Shown piece after piece: positions 11,224 through 22,439 of a stretch of 64,000 bases of DNA. A model generated the notes under the pieces. That model ran no database searches. It was not told the origin of the DNA and saw only the letters and a program-made list of their open reading frames with translations. Origin of the DNA: Diphasiastrum complanatum (lineage: Eukaryota; Streptophyta; Lycopodiopsida; Lycopodiales; Lycopodiaceae). Positions within the stretch are counted from its first letter, which is position 1, and every line of letters starts with the position of its first letter. Both the position numbers and the translations under genes were made by a program. The stretch is taken from NCBI GenBank assembly GCA_029204225.1, contig CM055113.1, forward strand, positions 129,001-193,000, given 5' to 3'.

Positions 11224-12452
11224 GTAGCAGGAAGTAAATCAGTAGAAGGCTCAGGAGATAGATCAGGCTCATCAGATATATGAATGCAGATATCGGACTC
11301 ATCTGGGGTAGTGCCCTCATGGTAGAAAACAGCAGTAGAAGTAGGCAGGGGCTGGCGGCAATCACGGGCAATGTGGTCAAGACTCTTACAACGAAAGCAA
11401 ACACACTTCTGCTGAATGTCAGCGAACTCTGCAGACATGTAACGTCGGACAAAAGCAGGACGAGGAGGCGGAGGGCGAGGAGCGGGAGAAGTAAGAGAAG
11501 AGGTCGAGACGACAGTGGATGGGGCAAATGGGGCCGAAGATGGTAGAGGTGAAAGAGATGGACGGGGTCGGGAAAAGCGAAAGGGAGCAGGATCAGGGTA
11601 CTTATGCTGTAAAGTACTAGCAAGGGACATGGCCTCAACAAGTGTGGGTGGACGGAAAGAAGAGACATCGTATCGTAGAGCACCACGAAGTCCAGCAATG
11701 TAGCGAGAAATAAGCTCGGTGGGCTGAAGATCTGTAAAGAGGTAGGAAAGGTCCATAAACTGATCTGTATAGGAAGAAAGATCACCAGTCTGAGTAAGAC
11801 TACGGAATATATCACGCTGGCGGCTCAGCCACTGAGGGTCAATCATAGCATGACGAAGATCACGACGAAAGGTAGGCCATAACTGGAGACCGTCCCGATC
11901 AGGGTCAAGTCGGTAGACCCGCCACCAAGTGGCAGCACGTCCATCTAAATGTAAGGCGGCTAACTGGATCTTCTGAGGATCAGTTTTAGGGTAAATCTGA
12001 AAATAAGTATCAAGCTTTGCAAACCAATTCTCTAACAAGTTCCCGTCAGAGGAACCAGAATAGGTGGCAAGCTGTACCCGATCACGAAAATCTCGAGCAA
12101 AATGTGGCTCAGGAGCTAGATGTCATGGAAAATGTGACTCAGGAGCTGTAGGACGTGGAAAACCGGGTGGTGGGTTAGGTGGAAAATGAGGCCCACCGCC
12201 AAAGGAAGTAGACGAGGATGGAAGTCCAAATGGAGACCCAAATGATGAATGAACAGGGGCTTTGCCAGGTCCATGTGGCTGTAAGGAATCAATCTGTGAC
12301 TGCATAGTGGCAAAGCCGGTCTGTAGAGTGGTAAAACCGGCCATCATTTGGTCGAAACGACTACTGAGGAGAGTAAGAGAGTCACGCATATCAGCAAACT
12401 GTTCATCTAAAGGTCCGGAATGACTCGCAGGTGTAGTGGGTGAGCTAGCCAT
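11124..12452 (-). pseudogene. gypsy B gag (retrotransposon gag domain, zinc knuckle)
   Basis: The start is at 12452 (MASSPTTPASHSGP). A coiled, Q/M-rich N-terminal part ends at a stop near 12123. The gag core resumes in 11124-12038, with the typical LENWFAKLDTYFQ and WWRVY region, a long helical segment, then a proline-rich linker and a zinc knuckle CFRCKSLDHIARDC (CX2CX4HX4C). Gag packages the element RNA in cytoplasmic particles. The in-frame stop after SHFP and a frameshift into pol at about 11220 show decay. The family call is firm from the gag core and knuckle. Confidence 0.82.
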
Positions 12453-13462
12453 GAGGAAGAAAAAGTAAGCGAGAAAAGAAATGTGCTAAACAATTGGACG
12501 AACTGAAGGAGAGGACATAAGTCGTCACAACAGGCACGCCAATGAAAAGACACAATAGAACTCGCGATGTAAGATGAACGGAAAGGACAACTAAGTAAGA
12601 AATACCTCGTAACCGCAACCGGAAGTGAGCTGAAAAATAGCGGCGATATGTCGAGGTACCGGGCAGCCTCCAAAAAAGATGCTAAGGGCCCGACAACGTG
12701 GAGTAAACGGTGGGTAAAAATATGGGAAACAATAATGGACTATGGGACTGGAAAGGGAGCAGCCAAGGAAAGGAAGTGATAACAAAAAGGAGGTATGGGC
12801 AGCGAGGAAACAAGGCTGAAAAATCAGAGATCGCCCTTCAAGGGTAAAAAAAAAAAAGTTTGCGATAAAGACGGGGAGCAATCCCGATGCGCGATGAAGT
12901 TGGGTGGGAGTGGCTTTCTAAGCATCTAGGCGTGTTTGTATTGTCCGGGGTAGGGTTGCGAACACAGACATCAGTGTAGGAGGGGGAGCTGAAATTGAGG
13001 CGGATGTAGGGCGCCAGCTATGGTGGAGTGTGGGCGTCCAAGAGAGGTAGTAAACGGCAAAAAAAAATTGGATCAAAAAGATGGGTTGGTAGGGCGCTAG
13101 GAGTGGCTGATGGAAGGTGGCGAATAGGGGCAGCAAAAAGCGGAAATTTTCAGCAAAGGAAGGAGCAGTAGGGCGCTGGTCAGCAAGGATGAGGGCGCCC
13201 AATAGGGCAGCAAATAGGAGGCAGTAGGGCGCCCAAAATAGGGGAGGAAAAAGGCTGAAAATGCAGCAGTAGGCAGCCAGCAAGAGGGCGCTAGAAATGG
13301 GCAACAAGTGGGCGCCTGTCCTCCTCCGATCCGTCGTGAAAATCTACAAGACAAGTGTGGAGAAATGCTGAAGATCCGGCTGAAAAATGGTGAAGATCTA
13401 AGCTGAAGATGGGCGCCCTCCTGTGAGAGAAAAATCTGCTCAATGGAGATGCTCAGGAAAGT
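12453..13462 (-). other. Untranslated leader of gypsy B
   Basis: About 1 kb between the PBS and the gag start. The right-hand 400 nt contain about eight GGGCGC or GGCGCC words (near 13008, 13092, 13168, 13193, 13228, 13285, 13309, 13409), many preceded by TA. No long open frame is credible. Confidence 0.6.
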
Positions 13463-13474
13463 GCTCTGATACCA
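13463..13474 (-). promoter_or_regulatory. Primer-binding site of gypsy B
   Basis: The minus strand reads TGGTATCAGAGC with no spacer after the LTR. It matches the 3' end of initiator tRNA-Met. Confidence 0.82.
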
Positions 13475-13925
13475 AGTTATGAATGTAGCCACGGTTGATC
13501 TAGATTTAGTCTATGAAAGCATCACATAAGCAAGACTTAACCCTAGAAAGCAGGAGAGAGAAAGCTTAAAGAGACTAAAGAAGGAGATCATATCATAAGC
13601 CAAGTAACAAATGACACAGAATCCCTACTTATAGCCAAGAGGAAGCCCTAAAAGGAAACTTCCAGTGGCTAGGGCCAAACTGAGAGGGAAAATAGTGCGC
13701 CCTTCAAGAAGGCCCCCACTCTCAGTAGTATGACCAAATAACCAATATAGTGAATCATAGGGCCCAAGGCCAATAATATGGTCTAAATGTCAATAATAGG
13801 GCCCAAGGCCAACCATATAGTCTAAATGTCAATTAATGAATAAAAAAGGGCCCAAAGCCTGCCTATGCATAAAGTAAAGTAAATGTAAATGGACATGGCG
13901 AATGTAATGAGCCGAGTCCATAACT
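13475..13925 (-). repeat. 5' LTR of gypsy B
   Basis: Longer partner of the left LTR. The PBS complement gctctgatacca ends at 13474, immediately adjacent, which fixes this boundary. The outer boundary is fixed by the CATCT duplication. Confidence 0.88.
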
Positions 13926-13930
13926 CATCT

Positions 13931-14160
13931 ATTGCATAATACCCTGAAATGAATGGTCAAATAGAACGAGCTATTGAATGGGAATCTCCAAGGTTAAACA
14001 AGACACTTGGAATGATACGTTGTTACTTGTCGAGTTTGTATATAATGAATCCATCAACACATCGACTAGCTGCATTCCATTCTTTTTAATAGATGGGCAG
14101 CACCCTCAAAAACCCAACAACTTCAGCAAGCTCACTTTACAAAAGATTATGAAGGATTGA
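13931..14160 (+). pseudogene. Decayed gypsy integrase fragment
   Basis: The + strand still resembles the integrase third-acid region (YPEMNGQIER at about 13940) and the following TSTSCIPFFLIDGQHPQKP block. Stops and frameshifts interrupt it. It is the host DNA into which gypsy B inserted. Confidence 0.6.
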
Positions 14161-14403
14161 AGCAACTCATCAATACATCTATTGATTTATGATCTCACAT
14201 AAGCTTTTGTGATGATTAATGGATATTGTGCAATCATCTTCACATGTTATAAAACTGGTTTTGATATTGTTTAAATCTATATCCATCATTATTATATAGC
14301 CTCTAATTTGGAGTTTGGATGTTCATCTTCTGTAAACTCAAAAATCTAATTGCTTCAAGTCCTTGTTGCGAAGTGAAAATCTCCCATTTGTCATTAAGAC
14401 TAT

Positions 14404-14800
14404 TGATGTGATTTGGCAATTGAAGCGATTCTATTACAGGGTGATAAACTAGTAGCCTTTGAAAAAAAAGTTGTCCAATGAACAATTGAAGTATACAACT
14501 CAAGAAAAAGAACTCTTTGCTGAACTTCATGTGCTCGAAACGTGCAGACATTACTTATATGGTAATAAGTTTGTCATTGGCATGGATCATCAACCTCTTA
14601 AATATTTTTTCTACCCAGCAAGATCTTGGAGGTCAGAAACCTTGTTGGGCTAAGTGAAGTGAATGAACTTTCCTTCACAAAGCATTCTATAGATTTTTAC
14701 CTTTCACTTAAGAGGCCTTCATCACAATGACAAACACTTTGTTTGCATTTGGCAAGAAGTTGAGTCTAATGACATGCACATTGGTAAATCTAGGAAACAT
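14404..14800 (+). pseudogene. Decayed gypsy RNase H fragment
   Basis: A + strand frame at 14459-14653 encodes KLSNEQLKYTTQEKELFAELH and MDHQPLKYFF, the central RNase H blocks. A degenerate ILLQGDKLVAFE stretch precedes it and an NDKHF linker-like stretch follows at about 14730. It lies downstream of the integrase fragment, the reverse of the gene order in an intact element, so two elements or a rearrangement are involved. Confidence 0.6.
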
Positions 14801-14909
14801 GGCACCCAGTAGGAGACAGTAAAATTGGAAGTGGACTTTTGTTCAGAAATGGAAAAATTTGTGTACCTAAATATGTCACGACTAATATGCCATGATGTGC
14901 CATTTGCAA

Positions 14910-15095
14910 GAGATTCGTGCACAAATATCTTCCAAAAAGTACCCAAGGAAGTAGAGTGGAGGGAGCGAAGGAGGTAGGAGGAATGGGAAGACAAGTAGGC
15001 CACTTTCTTTTTACAGAGAAGGGATCGAAGCTGCTTTTCCGCGGAAGAAGAAAGTGTAGAATTGGAGAATTTGAGGAACTCGACATATTTCGTAG
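14910..15095 (-). repeat. LINE linker fragment (endonuclease-RT spacer)
   Basis: Closely similar to 61300-61465 and 62825-62995 (shared GGAGCGAAGGAGGTAGGAGG and GGAGAATTTGAGGAACTCGA), which lie between the endonuclease and RT of the LINE at the right end. The similarity stops abruptly at about 15095. Confidence 0.7.
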
Positions 15096-15211
15096 GTGTG
15101 CAAGTGTGTAGCATTTTCAGCAGGCAATGCACTTTCTTCAATCAAAAAATCTTCAAATCCTTGTCTACATCCAGCATAATTGGACAAGAGTTTGGGGCCA
15201 CATTCCCAGCT
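15096..15211 (-). other. Coding-like segment, function unknown
   Basis: The minus strand is open in one frame with a non-transposon-like composition (WECGPKLLSNYAGC near its start, then GFEDFLIEESALPAE). It is preceded by a plausible acceptor (tttaaag) and ends at the LINE fragment boundary. It could be an exon or exon remnant of an unidentified gene interrupted by the LINE piece. I cannot name a family. Confidence 0.3.
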
Positions 15212-15859
15212 TTAAATTGATATGAAGGACCTAGCCAAAAACAATGTGCAAAGAATGATTTTTTTTGGGAAAAAATTCATATGATTTGAGCATGTTTCAA
15301 GGTTTTTAAGTTGCAGCTTCATAAAACCTTGGTTTTCTTCAGTTAATCCTAAAATTTGGCACATACATTTCTTGGAGGAGGGCAACCTACTTTGGATATA
15401 CTTTCATCAATTTTTCAGATCTGATTTCTAGTGAATTACATCCGATTCGAGGCTGTTTTTGACCTTTTTGTTTGTGCATTTTGTGTCTACTATATCTCTT
15501 AGATTGTGAAAAATCTTCATGCATTTTGCGGCTAATATACTTATACTGTGAATCTGAGTCATTTCTCCTTGTGGATGCCCTCAGGCCTCAACCATTCAGT
15601 CATACAGTAGGCTATTGAAAGTGCTAAATTGCTCAATGCCTCAAAATCTTCCACCATCATTAGTGATTATTGTCAACTCTAAAGATTCATGAGAAGAAAT
15701 TACTCTATGAATGTAAGCAGCAAATTAGAAGCTCCAAAAACTTAAGGCCATCATCTGTTACTTAAATATACATATATAGTTGGAACAAAGAACAATCGAA
15801 ATCTTTAACTAGAGATGAAAAGATGCATGATTGTACAATGAATGTTTATGCATAAGTAC

Positions 15860-15937
15860 CTGAGTGCCATGTTGTGGTTGTACAACAGCCAAAGCTTTCG
15901 TACAAGTTGGGCAGCTTATAACTTTTCCAAAAGCCAC
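15860..15937 (-). CDS. Exon of a plant nuclear gene, CxxC segment (downstream exon)
   Basis: A 78-bp, 26-codon exon with a canonical acceptor (cgaatcag) and donor (CAG/gtactt). It encodes VAFGKVISCPTC then a QPQHGTQ end; the Cys-Pro-x-Cys suggests half of a zinc-binding site. The phase fits exactly after the exon at 22265-22428, which ends on a complete codon GEE, giving a join GEE-VAFGK. That combination resembles the C-terminal part of a conserved plant pentatricopeptide-repeat-like chloroplast protein family as I remember it. The gene symbol is not known to me. The remaining exons lie outside the window or were not found. Confidence 0.55.
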
Positions 15938-16129
15938 CTGATTCGAATGTCAACATCCAACAAGTCAAGAATGTTATCCCATTCTGGAAATAAGATATTA
16001 CTTGGGCCATGCACTAGGTTTTGAACTTTTTCCTCATCATCTAGTATGGGTTGATAAAACATGACTGGATCACTGTTTTCGGGGCGCACAAAAAAAGGGG
16101 TTTATGTTCTTCTCCTATTTGTGTTCCAA

Positions 16130-16740
16130 GGTTCTTGTTTAAGTTGAAACCTAAGTTAAAGATGCTCTTGGGACAAGAACAAGAATAGGAATGGAACTTA
16201 GGAATAGGAACAGGAACAATCACAAGAAGTTGCTTAAGAACGTGAATATGAAGCCTTGGGAACTGAGGAACAAGAATAGGAACATGAACTTAGGAACATG
16301 AATAGGAATAGAAACAAAAAGTTAGAAAGAAGAACATGAACAGGAACTTAGGAATGGGAACAAAAACTTAGGAACAAGAACGGGAACTTAAACTTAGAAA
16401 TGGGAATTTAGGAACAGGAATTTGGGAACAGGAATAGGAAGCCCTAGGAACTTAGGAACAGGAACACGAACTGAAATAGGAACTTAGGAACAAGAACAGG
16501 AATAGATAAAAGAACTGGAACTTAGAAATAGGAAAATGAACAGGAACAAAAACATAGAAACAAGAAGTCCTGGGAACTTAGGTTCAACAGTAATAGGAAC
16601 GTGAATAAAAACCTTCTAATATTTTACACATGGACTCGGGAACTTAGGTTTCAATAGGAATAGGAATAGGAATCTGCAACCCTTCTTTTACATGAACTTA
16701 GGACTGTTAGGAATGGGAACAGGATCAGAAACTTAGAACA
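16130..16740 (+). repeat. GGAAC-rich hexamer minisatellite
   Basis: About 600 bp of purine-rich DNA built from GGAACA, GGAATA and GGAACT units with interspersed TTAGGAAC, strongly strand-asymmetric (G+A on the + strand). There is no coding sense. Confidence 0.8.
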
Positions 16741-16994
16741 CGCTCTCAAACCTTCATAAGTCGTAGTACACTAGTATATTAGAACAACCCTAGTTTACTG
16801 AGTATAGATTGGTACATAACATCATGTAGGCCATGCTTTAATATGACCAAGATAATATGACATAAGGAAAGCTTGCAAAACAGTATGCCAATTTCAACCA
16901 AAATGCTTCAAAAACAAACAGCTTCCAAGTTTTAAGCAAACTGTATCAGCATGAAAAAGAGGTCATACAATTAGATATAAAAGTTTTTGTGTTC

Positions 16995-17190
16995 TCTACT
17001 ACAAAACCATTCCTAAACAGGAATGGTTCCTAATAGGTACAATTCCGTTCCTAAATAGGAATAGAACCATACCAAAAAAAAATTGTTCCTAAAAAGGGAA
17101 CGGAATGGCCGTTCCTTAGGAACGGACCCATACCCGGGGCCCATACCCGTTCGTATTCCAAATGTGAGGAACGGGTATCAATGTTCCTTA
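16995..17190. repeat. Palindromic GGAAC/GTTCC block
   Basis: Unlike the adjacent one-strand array, here GGAAC and GTTCC words alternate, forming short palindromes such as attcctaaacaggaat and ccgttccttaggaacgg. It probably derives from inversion of the neighbouring repeat. Confidence 0.6.
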
Positions 17191-19565
17191 GTAATTCCTT
17201 GATTGATGGGATCTAAATATACACCTTATGCTACAAAGAGCTCATATATTAACATTATTTTGACAATAGATTATTGATCTATTGATCCAATTGTATAGTA
17301 TAGTTGATAATTCTTCTGCATACAAACACTGGCTTAGCATAATGTTGAACGTTGCCCTAGTAGGAATGTTAGCACCCAAACTTTTCTTCATAGGTGAGCA
17401 TTGCAAACCCATACAATGGGCCCATAAATCACAGAGCTTTGTCCTTGTTGTCATTCATCATCAATTCCAGAAAAGCAATTGTCAAAATATTGTGATCAAA
17501 ATCCCTATATTCACTCCCCAACAACACTGAAAAAAAGTATTTACCTTTATGTAGCAACATAGATAAAGCAGGAAATGTGTTGGTTTGAAGATCTAGATGT
17601 CGTTTCTCAGGAGATGGAGTGAATGATAAAGTAGAATATTAGTAAACTGGCAAAATCATGATTTTGCTGATCTGTTTTTTATTTACATCTAGATAGTAAA
17701 GACCTAGTTACAATGGTTTTCAAATTTGATTTTAGTATCCAACAATACCATGAATATCTAGTCACTAGCATATATAATTTCATTCAAACTATCAAAAAGA
17801 ATTATTTCTCTTTCCTATTTGCCCTACTAACCAATGTAAGGCCAACTCTTGAAGGAAGATGTCCACTAGCACACGAGTAACACAATTTATTTTGACAAAT
17901 GTATGACAAACAATTGTAAAATCCACAATTTTTTTTATATTGCTTTAGACTTTGACAATTTATATTCAGTACAAGGTTATTTCTTTTCAATGTTTAGATG
18001 CAATGGATATTCAAAAATGTGATTACAATAGGCCTTACAAACAACGATAATGAAGGAAATGTGGCAATTCAACACTTTTATAAGATACTTAAAAACAGTC
18101 AAGGACATCATTGATGACTTCATGGGAGTTTTTAGGCTTTGTATAAAAGTGCACTTCCTCACAAGACTCCAAAAAACTTCAATATTTTGTTGAGCGCTCT
18201 TGACAAGACAATGAAAAGCACCAATTTTAATACTTTGAATTTTGAGAGGCTTGTATATCATTGATCAAACATCACTATATGCAACATATTTAGTTCCATT
18301 GAATAAGATGTGCAGTTTGCATACCATTTGAATTTTGGTATGTAAAAATAGTTGTATCTCTTCATATGTTCAAAAAGACACATAAGCTGTAAAAATGCAA
18401 AATAAACAATGTTAATGTCTTGAAGGTAAAAAAATTATCACAGATTTTCATATTTTTGAATAAATCATATGCTTGAAAATCCTAAATCATACTAAAAATT
18501 TCGTATGAAATGTCATTCGTCTAAATATTATTGGTATAGTTCATGAATCTCTCGATACCTTAGACTAATTCCTTGATTGAATTATTCAAATGCAAACCAC
18601 TCTATCCCATAATACCACAATATCTCCTAACAACGTTAACGTGATTTCATACAATGTCTAAATACTTTACATGCACGAAGCTTTCAATCCAATTCTACAA
18701 AGATAAAACTCCTAGACTTTCAAGCAGGAGGAGCTCATCAAGTTTAAAATATTTAGTGAAGACAGTAGATTAATCATAACAAATTGCCTATGGTCTTCCA
18801 ATAGCGATCCAACAAGATGATCAACCTCAAGATTATTGGCTCCATGATGTTCTTCTAAGTGAATTATGAGGAGATCAAGTAAGATTTGCAATCTAAAATT
18901 GAATAATAAAACAAGAGGAATTAATTTAAAGAGATGATCAAAGTTGGAACTAGAGGAATTTATTTTGATAAGTACATTGGAATTTGGAACTCTGTTTTTA
19001 ATTCATAGGAAAAGAATTATTTACCCATGTTTATATGTATATGTTACTTGTCACATCCATCTATACATAAAATATTATTCCATGCAAAGTAAAATAATGT
19101 GAGATTAGATTCTAGATGCTTTGATACCAGATTTTGTACCACACATAAGTTTGATATCATGGCATATGATACTGAACTTGAGTAAAACGCAAGTGGAAGT
19201 TTTTAAACTTGAGTTTGCATGAGTCATATATGGAAAGGGAATTATTTTAAAGACGAAGGAGCTACTCTTGGCATGCAAGGAGGGCACCCTAATCATTGTC
19301 AAAAGCCCTTTTTATGAATAGAAAATGGACTTGGTCAAATAGGATATGGATGAGTTTCATTTGTGGATAAGGATAAGGTATATCGTTAAGAGAGCCATAA
19401 ATTGGAATTATGAGCCATCTTGTCCGTCTTTTCTCCAACAAAGGAAATTGAGGTTGCAAGCCCCCCATCTTAATATTATCTGGCAAAGGTTATCGGGGTT
19501 GCCAAAACCTCGTTATGGTGATAGAAGACCCAAAGGTGATGAATTCCTGGATTTTCCCATCATTT

Positions 19566-19695
19566 CTTGTGGTTCTTTTAGAACCAAATCATGTGGTTGC
19601 AACTCAGTTCATGCAGTTCCTTGAGAACCAATTCATGTGGTTTTTGAAAACCAAATCATACGGTTTCTTAAAACAAATTCATGGGTATCAATTAT
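19566..19695 (+). repeat. Short degenerate tandem repeat (TCATGTGGTT unit)
   Basis: TCATGTGGTT-like words recur about every 19-25 nt (about 19587, 19608, 19632, 19657, 19680), each followed by an AGAACCAA-like half that is its near inverse. Confidence 0.45.
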
Positions 19696-20206
19696 TGGGG
19701 TTTATTAACATCAAGTCATTGTGAGGCACTTCTTGAAGTACCTGCAACCCCAAACATAAGTGGTTAATCCTTTCAACCCAAATGGATTTTGGTTCTTTGG
19801 TACCACTCTAAAGAGTGCCTACACACACTAACTGCTTAGTAGCATAAGCAATCAAACATCAATTCTTAAGTCACATCAAGCAAATCTCCATGCAATAAAA
19901 AGTCAAAAAATCATATTTAACTACATGAGCAAATATAAGAATCTAGTTCAAATGTACAGTATGAACAATCATGAATTAAAGATATAGTCTTTAATCATAA
20001 AGAAAAGTCTTTGATTTGAAAAGGCAATGCCTTAATTCTTCACATATTTCGATAAGAGAGGGGGGGAATATGGACAGAAGTATTTACAAATGATGGAAAA
20101 ATAAAAAAGGAAAAAATATTGAAAAACAATAAAATTAAAAGTGAGTCCATCAATGTCTTTTTGATAAGTAGATATAGATGCTGGATCAGTGCCTCATTGA
20201 GCTTGT

Positions 20207-21860
20207 TCAATTTGCTTGCTCAATTTGCTTGTTCAATTTGACCTTTTCATAACATTCTCTATATTCATGAACAAATTCATCGAAAGAGAAAACTTTTTCT
20301 TTAGTCAACATTGGAGGTAATAAAGGCTTATCATACACTATCTCAAATGGAGCGTTTCCAATAGAGGAATTTACAATATTGTTGTGAGCAAATTCTTGCA
20401 ATAGGTAGATATTTTCTCCAAATGTTCTTGTTGTTGGGCACATAGTTTCTTAGGATATTGATGTATCTCACTTTGTCCATCCATTCGAGGGTGGAAAGAA
20501 GAAGAAATTTTCAAAGTTGTGCCCAAGTTACCAAACAAGGCTCTCCAAAAACTACTAGAAATCTAGTATCATGGTTTAACACAATACTTTTGGGTGCCCC
20601 ATGTAACTTATGAACATGCTTGATGTATAAGTGTGCAGCTTACGGTCCCTTCAGTTTCTTCTTAAGTGGAATATAATATGCTTGCTTACTAAACCTATCA
20701 ACAATGGTCCAAGTCATTTCAATTCATGCTTTTGTCCTAGGCATTCCTAAAACAAGATCTATGGCAATGTGTTCCCCAAGGATCATCTAATATGGATAAA
20801 GGATGAAGAAGTCCGGAAGTTTTTTGCCCTCTCTCATCCTTGTTTCTTTAACATGCAGAACAAGCATTCACAAAGTAACAAACATCTCTTCTGATAACTT
20901 GCCAAAAGAAATACCTTTGAATAGCCTCCAAAGTAGTAAGAATTCATTTATGGCCTACATGGGGTGGTTCATGACTCTCTTACAAGACCTTATCTTGGAA
21001 TCCTAGAGGAATGCAAAATTGTCCCCTTTAAACCAAAATCCACTCTTTGAATTATAGTCCTTTACTAGTTTGCCCCCTTTTAGGAGTTTTGTATCATGGT
21101 CATACATGCCCTAATCGTGGAGACCTCGTGGAAAGCAATAGAACTATGATGTACCCTAGGCCTCCTGGACAAGGCATTAACTACCTTGTTATTACTTCCT
21201 AGATGATGGATTAGTTCAAGGTGGAAAATATTCAAGAAGTTGGCCCATTTCAAATGCTTTTTTCTAATTGTTTGTTGTGTGAGAAAATAGCATGAACTTT
21301 GATAATTAGTATTAACCAAAAAATTGTTTCCTAGGAGACAATGCTTCTAAAGCTTAAAGGCATGAATAACGGCCAATAAATTTTTCTCAAAAGTAGAAAA
21401 ATTGAAGTTCAGCTCCTTGGAGTCTTCTACTCTCATAGGCTATGGCATGACCCTCTTGATTCAAAACGGCTTCAAAACATTCTTTGACTTGCATACTTCT
21501 ACCGAGAAGGGCTTATGCAAATCAAGAAGGACAAGGAAGGGTCGTATACTTAAGCATGCTCAAGCTTATTAAAAGCTCTCTTCTTAATAAGTTCATGGAG
21601 AGAAGATGCAATATGGGCAAGGGGACAAATGAAATTGCAATAACAAAAACATAGTCCTAGAAAAGAACGTACTTCATGAATGTATTTAAGAATGAGTTAT
21701 TCCCTTCATCTTGCTAAGATCTATTTGAATTCCCTTCATAGAGATAATATGCCCTAGGAATGTTCCTCAAGGAAAATTCCTCTCTTCTTGCCTATGACAA
21801 ACAACGCATCTTCCATCAAAGTTTTGAAAACAATGTCAAGATGCTATCTCTTGCTATTTC
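20207..21860 (-). pseudogene. Decayed gypsy G pol (RT, RNase H, integrase)
   Basis: Minus strand. RT remnants at about 21860-21600 include GHIISMKGIQID and FLGLCFCY. RNase H remnants at about 21500-21150 include AYESRRLQG and VNTNYQSSCYFLTQQTIRKKHLKW, ending ALSRRP. Integrase remnants at 20840-20207 include WTIVDRFSKQAYYIP, LHGAPKSIVLNHDTRF and LLQEFAHNNIVNSSIGNAPFEIVYD. The second catalytic region reads LNHD where SDRD is usual. Multiple stops and frame changes show an old copy. No LTRs were found. Confidence 0.72.
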
Positions 21861-22264
21861 TAAGAATAGAAAAACGTATTTCAAGATATGTTAAAATTAG
21901 CCAATGATCACCAAATGAGTTTTTCACTAGTTTCCTTCAACATGCAACTTCTAACTTGAAGGTTCTTAGTGAGAGGGATGAAAGGGAGTGCGAGAGGTTT
22001 TAGAGAGAGCATTCAGGTTCTGGTAGAGAGATCAGTGCTAGAGAGAGAGAGTGACAAAAGAGCAGATTATGAGAGTAGGTGATGTGAGAGAGATAAAAGT
22101 TCTAAAATTCAATCTTCTTCTAGTTCAAATTGATGTTCTCATAATTAACTTTGCTGCAAAGCCTTGAAATAAATATTTAATTTTCTTATCTGTGTTAATG
22201 AATATAAAGCACTTATATCAAACATTAGTTTACCCTACAAGCTATGTAAAAAAGAAAAAATTAC

Positions 22265-22428
22265 CTCTTCTCCAACAGGAACTCCACGGCGGCACATATG
22301 TGCAACAATGTTGATAGCATCTGACACGCGCAAGGATGCAGCAAACCCTCTTATGAAAGTCGAATAGATACTAACATCTAGTTGAGCCCATCGCAGAAGA
22401 AAGTCGTTGCGGTCCCCAAGTAACTTAT
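22265..22428 (-). CDS. Exon of a plant PPR-like gene (upstream exon)
   Basis: A 164-bp exon, open for 54 codons, flanked by acceptor aatatatacag and donor GAAGAG/gtaatt on the minus strand. The peptide starts KLLGDRNDFLLRWAQLD and continues IYSTFIRGFAASLRVSDA, then MCRRGVPVGEE. The alternating helix pattern and the IYSTFIRG...A phrase resemble one pentatricopeptide-repeat-type helical hairpin, but one repeat is weak proof. The intron to the next exon (15938-22264, 6.3 kb) contains a gypsy fragment and a minisatellite. No stop or frameshift is seen in either exon, so the gene may be intact. Confidence 0.6.
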
Positions 22429-22439
22429 CTGTATATATT

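Larger units (their letters stand above)
3005..13925 (-). mobile_element. Ty3/gypsy chromovirus B, full-length but interrupted by A1
   Basis: Minus-strand element with LTRs 3005-3420 and 13475-13925, a 5-bp target-site duplication CATCT (3000-3004 and 13926-13930), a PBS directly next to the right LTR (13463-13474) and a short PPT (GTCGGGGAG on the minus strand) directly next to the left LTR. The coding order is gag, protease, RT, RNase H, integrase, chromodomain. A second gypsy element (A1, 4933-9211) sits between RNase H and integrase. Several stops and frameshifts show it is inactive. Confidence 0.9.
15938..22264 (-). other. Large intron of the split gene
   Basis: Inferred from the matching phase and orientation of the two exons. 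It contains the GGAAC minisatellite, palindromic GGAAC words, AT-rich DNA at 17190-19560 in which I recognise nothing, a short 20-25-nt repeat (19566-19695), a weak copia PBS-like word (gctttgataccag, about 19117) and a degenerate gypsy pol (20207-21860). Confidence 0.45.

Noticed and set aside
16130-16740. CRISPR-like array
   Set aside because: Hexamer-level repeats without distinct spacers, in a plant context.
19105-19486. copia element at a gctttgataccag PBS-like word
   Set aside because: No LTR pair or coding frame nearby; a single 13-bp word is not enough.
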